DNA of 64,000 bases from assembly GCF_017488845.2 (NCBI RefSeq), contig NZ_CP083375.1, positions 131,835-195,834 on the forward strand, given 5' to 3'. The position numbers and the translations under genes are program-made. Below, one piece after another: positions 58,101-61,100 of the stretch; position 1 is the stretch's first letter, and every line of letters starts with the position of its first letter. The notes beneath the pieces were generated by a model. That model ran no database searches. It saw only the letters and a list, made by a program, of their open reading frames with translations, and had not been told where the DNA came from. This DNA is from Ensifer canadensis. Lineage in GTDB: Bacteria; Pseudomonadota; Alphaproteobacteria; Rhizobiales; Rhizobiaceae.

Positions 58101-61100
58101 TGGAGGCCCGTTCCACCTTCCAACGCAAACGACGGCCTGGACAGCGCCGCATAGACGCGCCGGTGTCAGCAGCTTCGGGCTTGGAGGTTCCAACGCCCAC
58201 GTTGTCTTGGAACAATCGCCTTCCGAAACCTTCAGTGCGGCGGATGTCGCCATTGTGTTCGACGAGAGGCCCTTGGCCATCGGACTGTCGGCCCGCCGTC
58301 CGGCAGAGCTTAAAAAGATGGTCGAGAATCTGCTGAAATTCCTGTCATCGGCGAATGCCGAAGCGCAGGCGGAGTTAAGGCTACAGGACCTAGCGTACAC
58401 CTTATGCCACGGGCGTGAAGCATTTCCGCAAAGGTTGGCCTTTCTGGCCTCTAATCTAGCCGAAGTTCGAGGCAAGCTGAAGGTCGCCCTGACAGAGGGC
58501 GCCGTCGATCTGGCCTCGTACGGAATTGTCGTCAGTTGGGACGACCCTGACTTTGGCGGCAGCGACCCGCAGCTCCTTGATGTGCTCGTCCGTGCTTATG
58601 ACAACTATCCGCTGACCGAGAACGCGTTGACGGATCTGATCGCCTGGGGGCGGGGAAGTTCCGACAGCTGGGGTCAATTGTCGGCCACCTCCGGCAAACG
58701 AATGAGCTTACCCACCTACCCCTTTGCCGGCAAAGTATATTGGTTGCCCGGCACGCAGGTCGCCGCCGCGACGCTCACTTCGCCCCCGCCTTTGGCGGCA
58801 GCAGAGTTGTTGCCCTCTGCGGTGCACAGGCAAGATCCGGTTGATGCCGACAAGCAGACCATGGTGGGCGACCATGATGCGGATAAACGAGAGTATCTCT
58901 TGCCAGTGGGCGAAGTCACGCTGACTCCCGTATGGGAGCAAATCGCAGCAAGGACTGCCGAGGGAGCCCTGCATGGTGAGTTGTGGGTACTGGGAGCCAG
59001 AGAAGAAGAGCTCCATGAATTGAAGCATAGGCATCCGGACCTGCGAAATTTTGACGGCCTGACCGAGAAATTCGCCAACGCGCTACGGTCGCGAGCGACA
59101 AACGGTGGCAGACCGTTGCACCTACTGTGGATGGGTGCAGAGAGCGATCACCCCGACTTGGTTGCCGGTTATATCATCGGCCGCCAGGAGCAGGGGATCA
59201 TAGCTCTGTTCAGGCTGATCAAGCTGCTGCTGGATGCCGGCTTTGAAGCGGTGCCGCTGGCGTTCACCGTGGTGACGCGGAATACCTATGCACTTGAGCC
59301 GTACGAGCAAAATGATGTCTCCGACGCTGGCGTCGTCGGTTTGACCGGTTGCCTGGCTCGCGAATATCCACACTGGACCGTTCGCCTCTGGGATGTCGAG
59401 CGCTCGAGCCATGCCCATAGCGGTTTCCTTGGCGACTTGCCAAAGCATCTGGCGACAACCATTGATAGCAACGGCGATATTTGCGTGTATCGTCGTGGAC
59501 AGTGGTATCGGCAGCGTCTCCTGAGTGTTGCCGAAGGGAACGAGGCCAGCGCCCCCGCCTATCGCGAAGGCGGCGTATATCTGGTGATTGGCGGTGCCGG
59601 AGGGCTGGGGCGTACGTGGTCACGATATCTGATCGAAAACTTTGGCGCACAAATCGTCTGGCTGGGACGGCGCGCTCTGAATGACGAGATACACGCGCAT
59701 CTGGACGAACTCGCCGCCATCGGCAAGGGGAGCGTCACCTATATTCAAGCGGATGCCAGCGAACCGGCGGATATCGAACGCGCCTACATGCAGATCATGC
59801 ATCGTTTTGGGGCCATCCACGGCCTCGTGCATACGGCCATCGCGTTGGCCGATCGAAGCCTTGCCGGGATGGGGGAGGCCGAATTCCGCCTGGGTTATGA
59901 AACCAAGCTGAAGACATCCGTCAACTTGTTGCCGCTCCTCAATCGGCAGCCTTTGGATTTTGTCCTGTTCTTCTCGTCCCTGAACGCGTTTACGAGATCC
60001 GCCGGGCAAAGCAATTATGCTTCGGGCTGTGCTTTCTCTGACGTTTTCGCAAGGAAGCTCGCGGCTTCGCTGCAATTTCAGGTCAAGGTTATCAACTGGG
60101 GCTACTGGGGAGATGTCGGCATCGTCGCAAGCGAACAGCACCGTGCTCGTGCTCGGGTCGCGGGGCTGGATTCCATCAGTGCGGAAGACGGTCTGCGGGC
60201 GATAGACCGCCTGCTTACCTATCCAGGTTCGCAAATGGCATATTTGAAGACCCTGAAGCCGATTGCATTTTCGCATTACGATGGCACCGGCCTGATCAGG
60301 CAGTATGCCAGAACCATTCCGAGCCTGGCCGATGAGATGTCCGCCGATCCTTCGTCCGTTGTTCCGATCGACGTGGATGAGTTGACGCAGGCGACCATGA
60401 CATTCCGGCGTCGCACCGGCGACTTGGCTGTGCAGTTGCTGCTCGCGATCCTGCAAGATATCGGTCTGGCACCGGAAATGGGCGTTGCCGTGAGCGCGCA
60501 GGCATTGACCGAGCAGTTGCGCCGCTATCACCCGGGGCTGGATTCCATCTACGTGAAATGGCTGGAGCAGAGCCATCGCATGCTCATCGCCGAGGACTAT
60601 CTCGTGGGAGCTGGCAACGATCTTTCCTGCCGGAAGTCCGGTCTCGGCACAGACCTCTTATGGCGGCAATGGTCACAACTTGCTCGCGACTACGACGGGG
60701 AGCCGGGATATGTCGCGCAGCTTCAATTGCTGGAGCATTGCCTGCGAGGGTTGAGAGAGATCCTGCTGGGACAGCGCGCCGCCACGGATATCATCTTCCC
60801 GAACGGTAGCATGGAGTTTGTGGAGGGTATCTACAAGAACAATGCCGTATCCGACTATTTCAACGCTGTGCAAATCGAGCGGATCGTTGCCTATGTCCAG
60901 GCGCGGATACGTCGCCAGCCTGATGTCAAGCTACGGCTTCTGGAGGTCGGGGCCGGTACCGGGGGCACTTCATCTGGACTGCTGAAAAGGCTGGAACCTT
61001 GGCAGGAAAACATCGCCGAATATTGCTATACCGATATCTCCAAGGCGTTTCTCATTCATGGACAAACCCACTATGGAGAACGCTATCCTTTTGTCCGAAC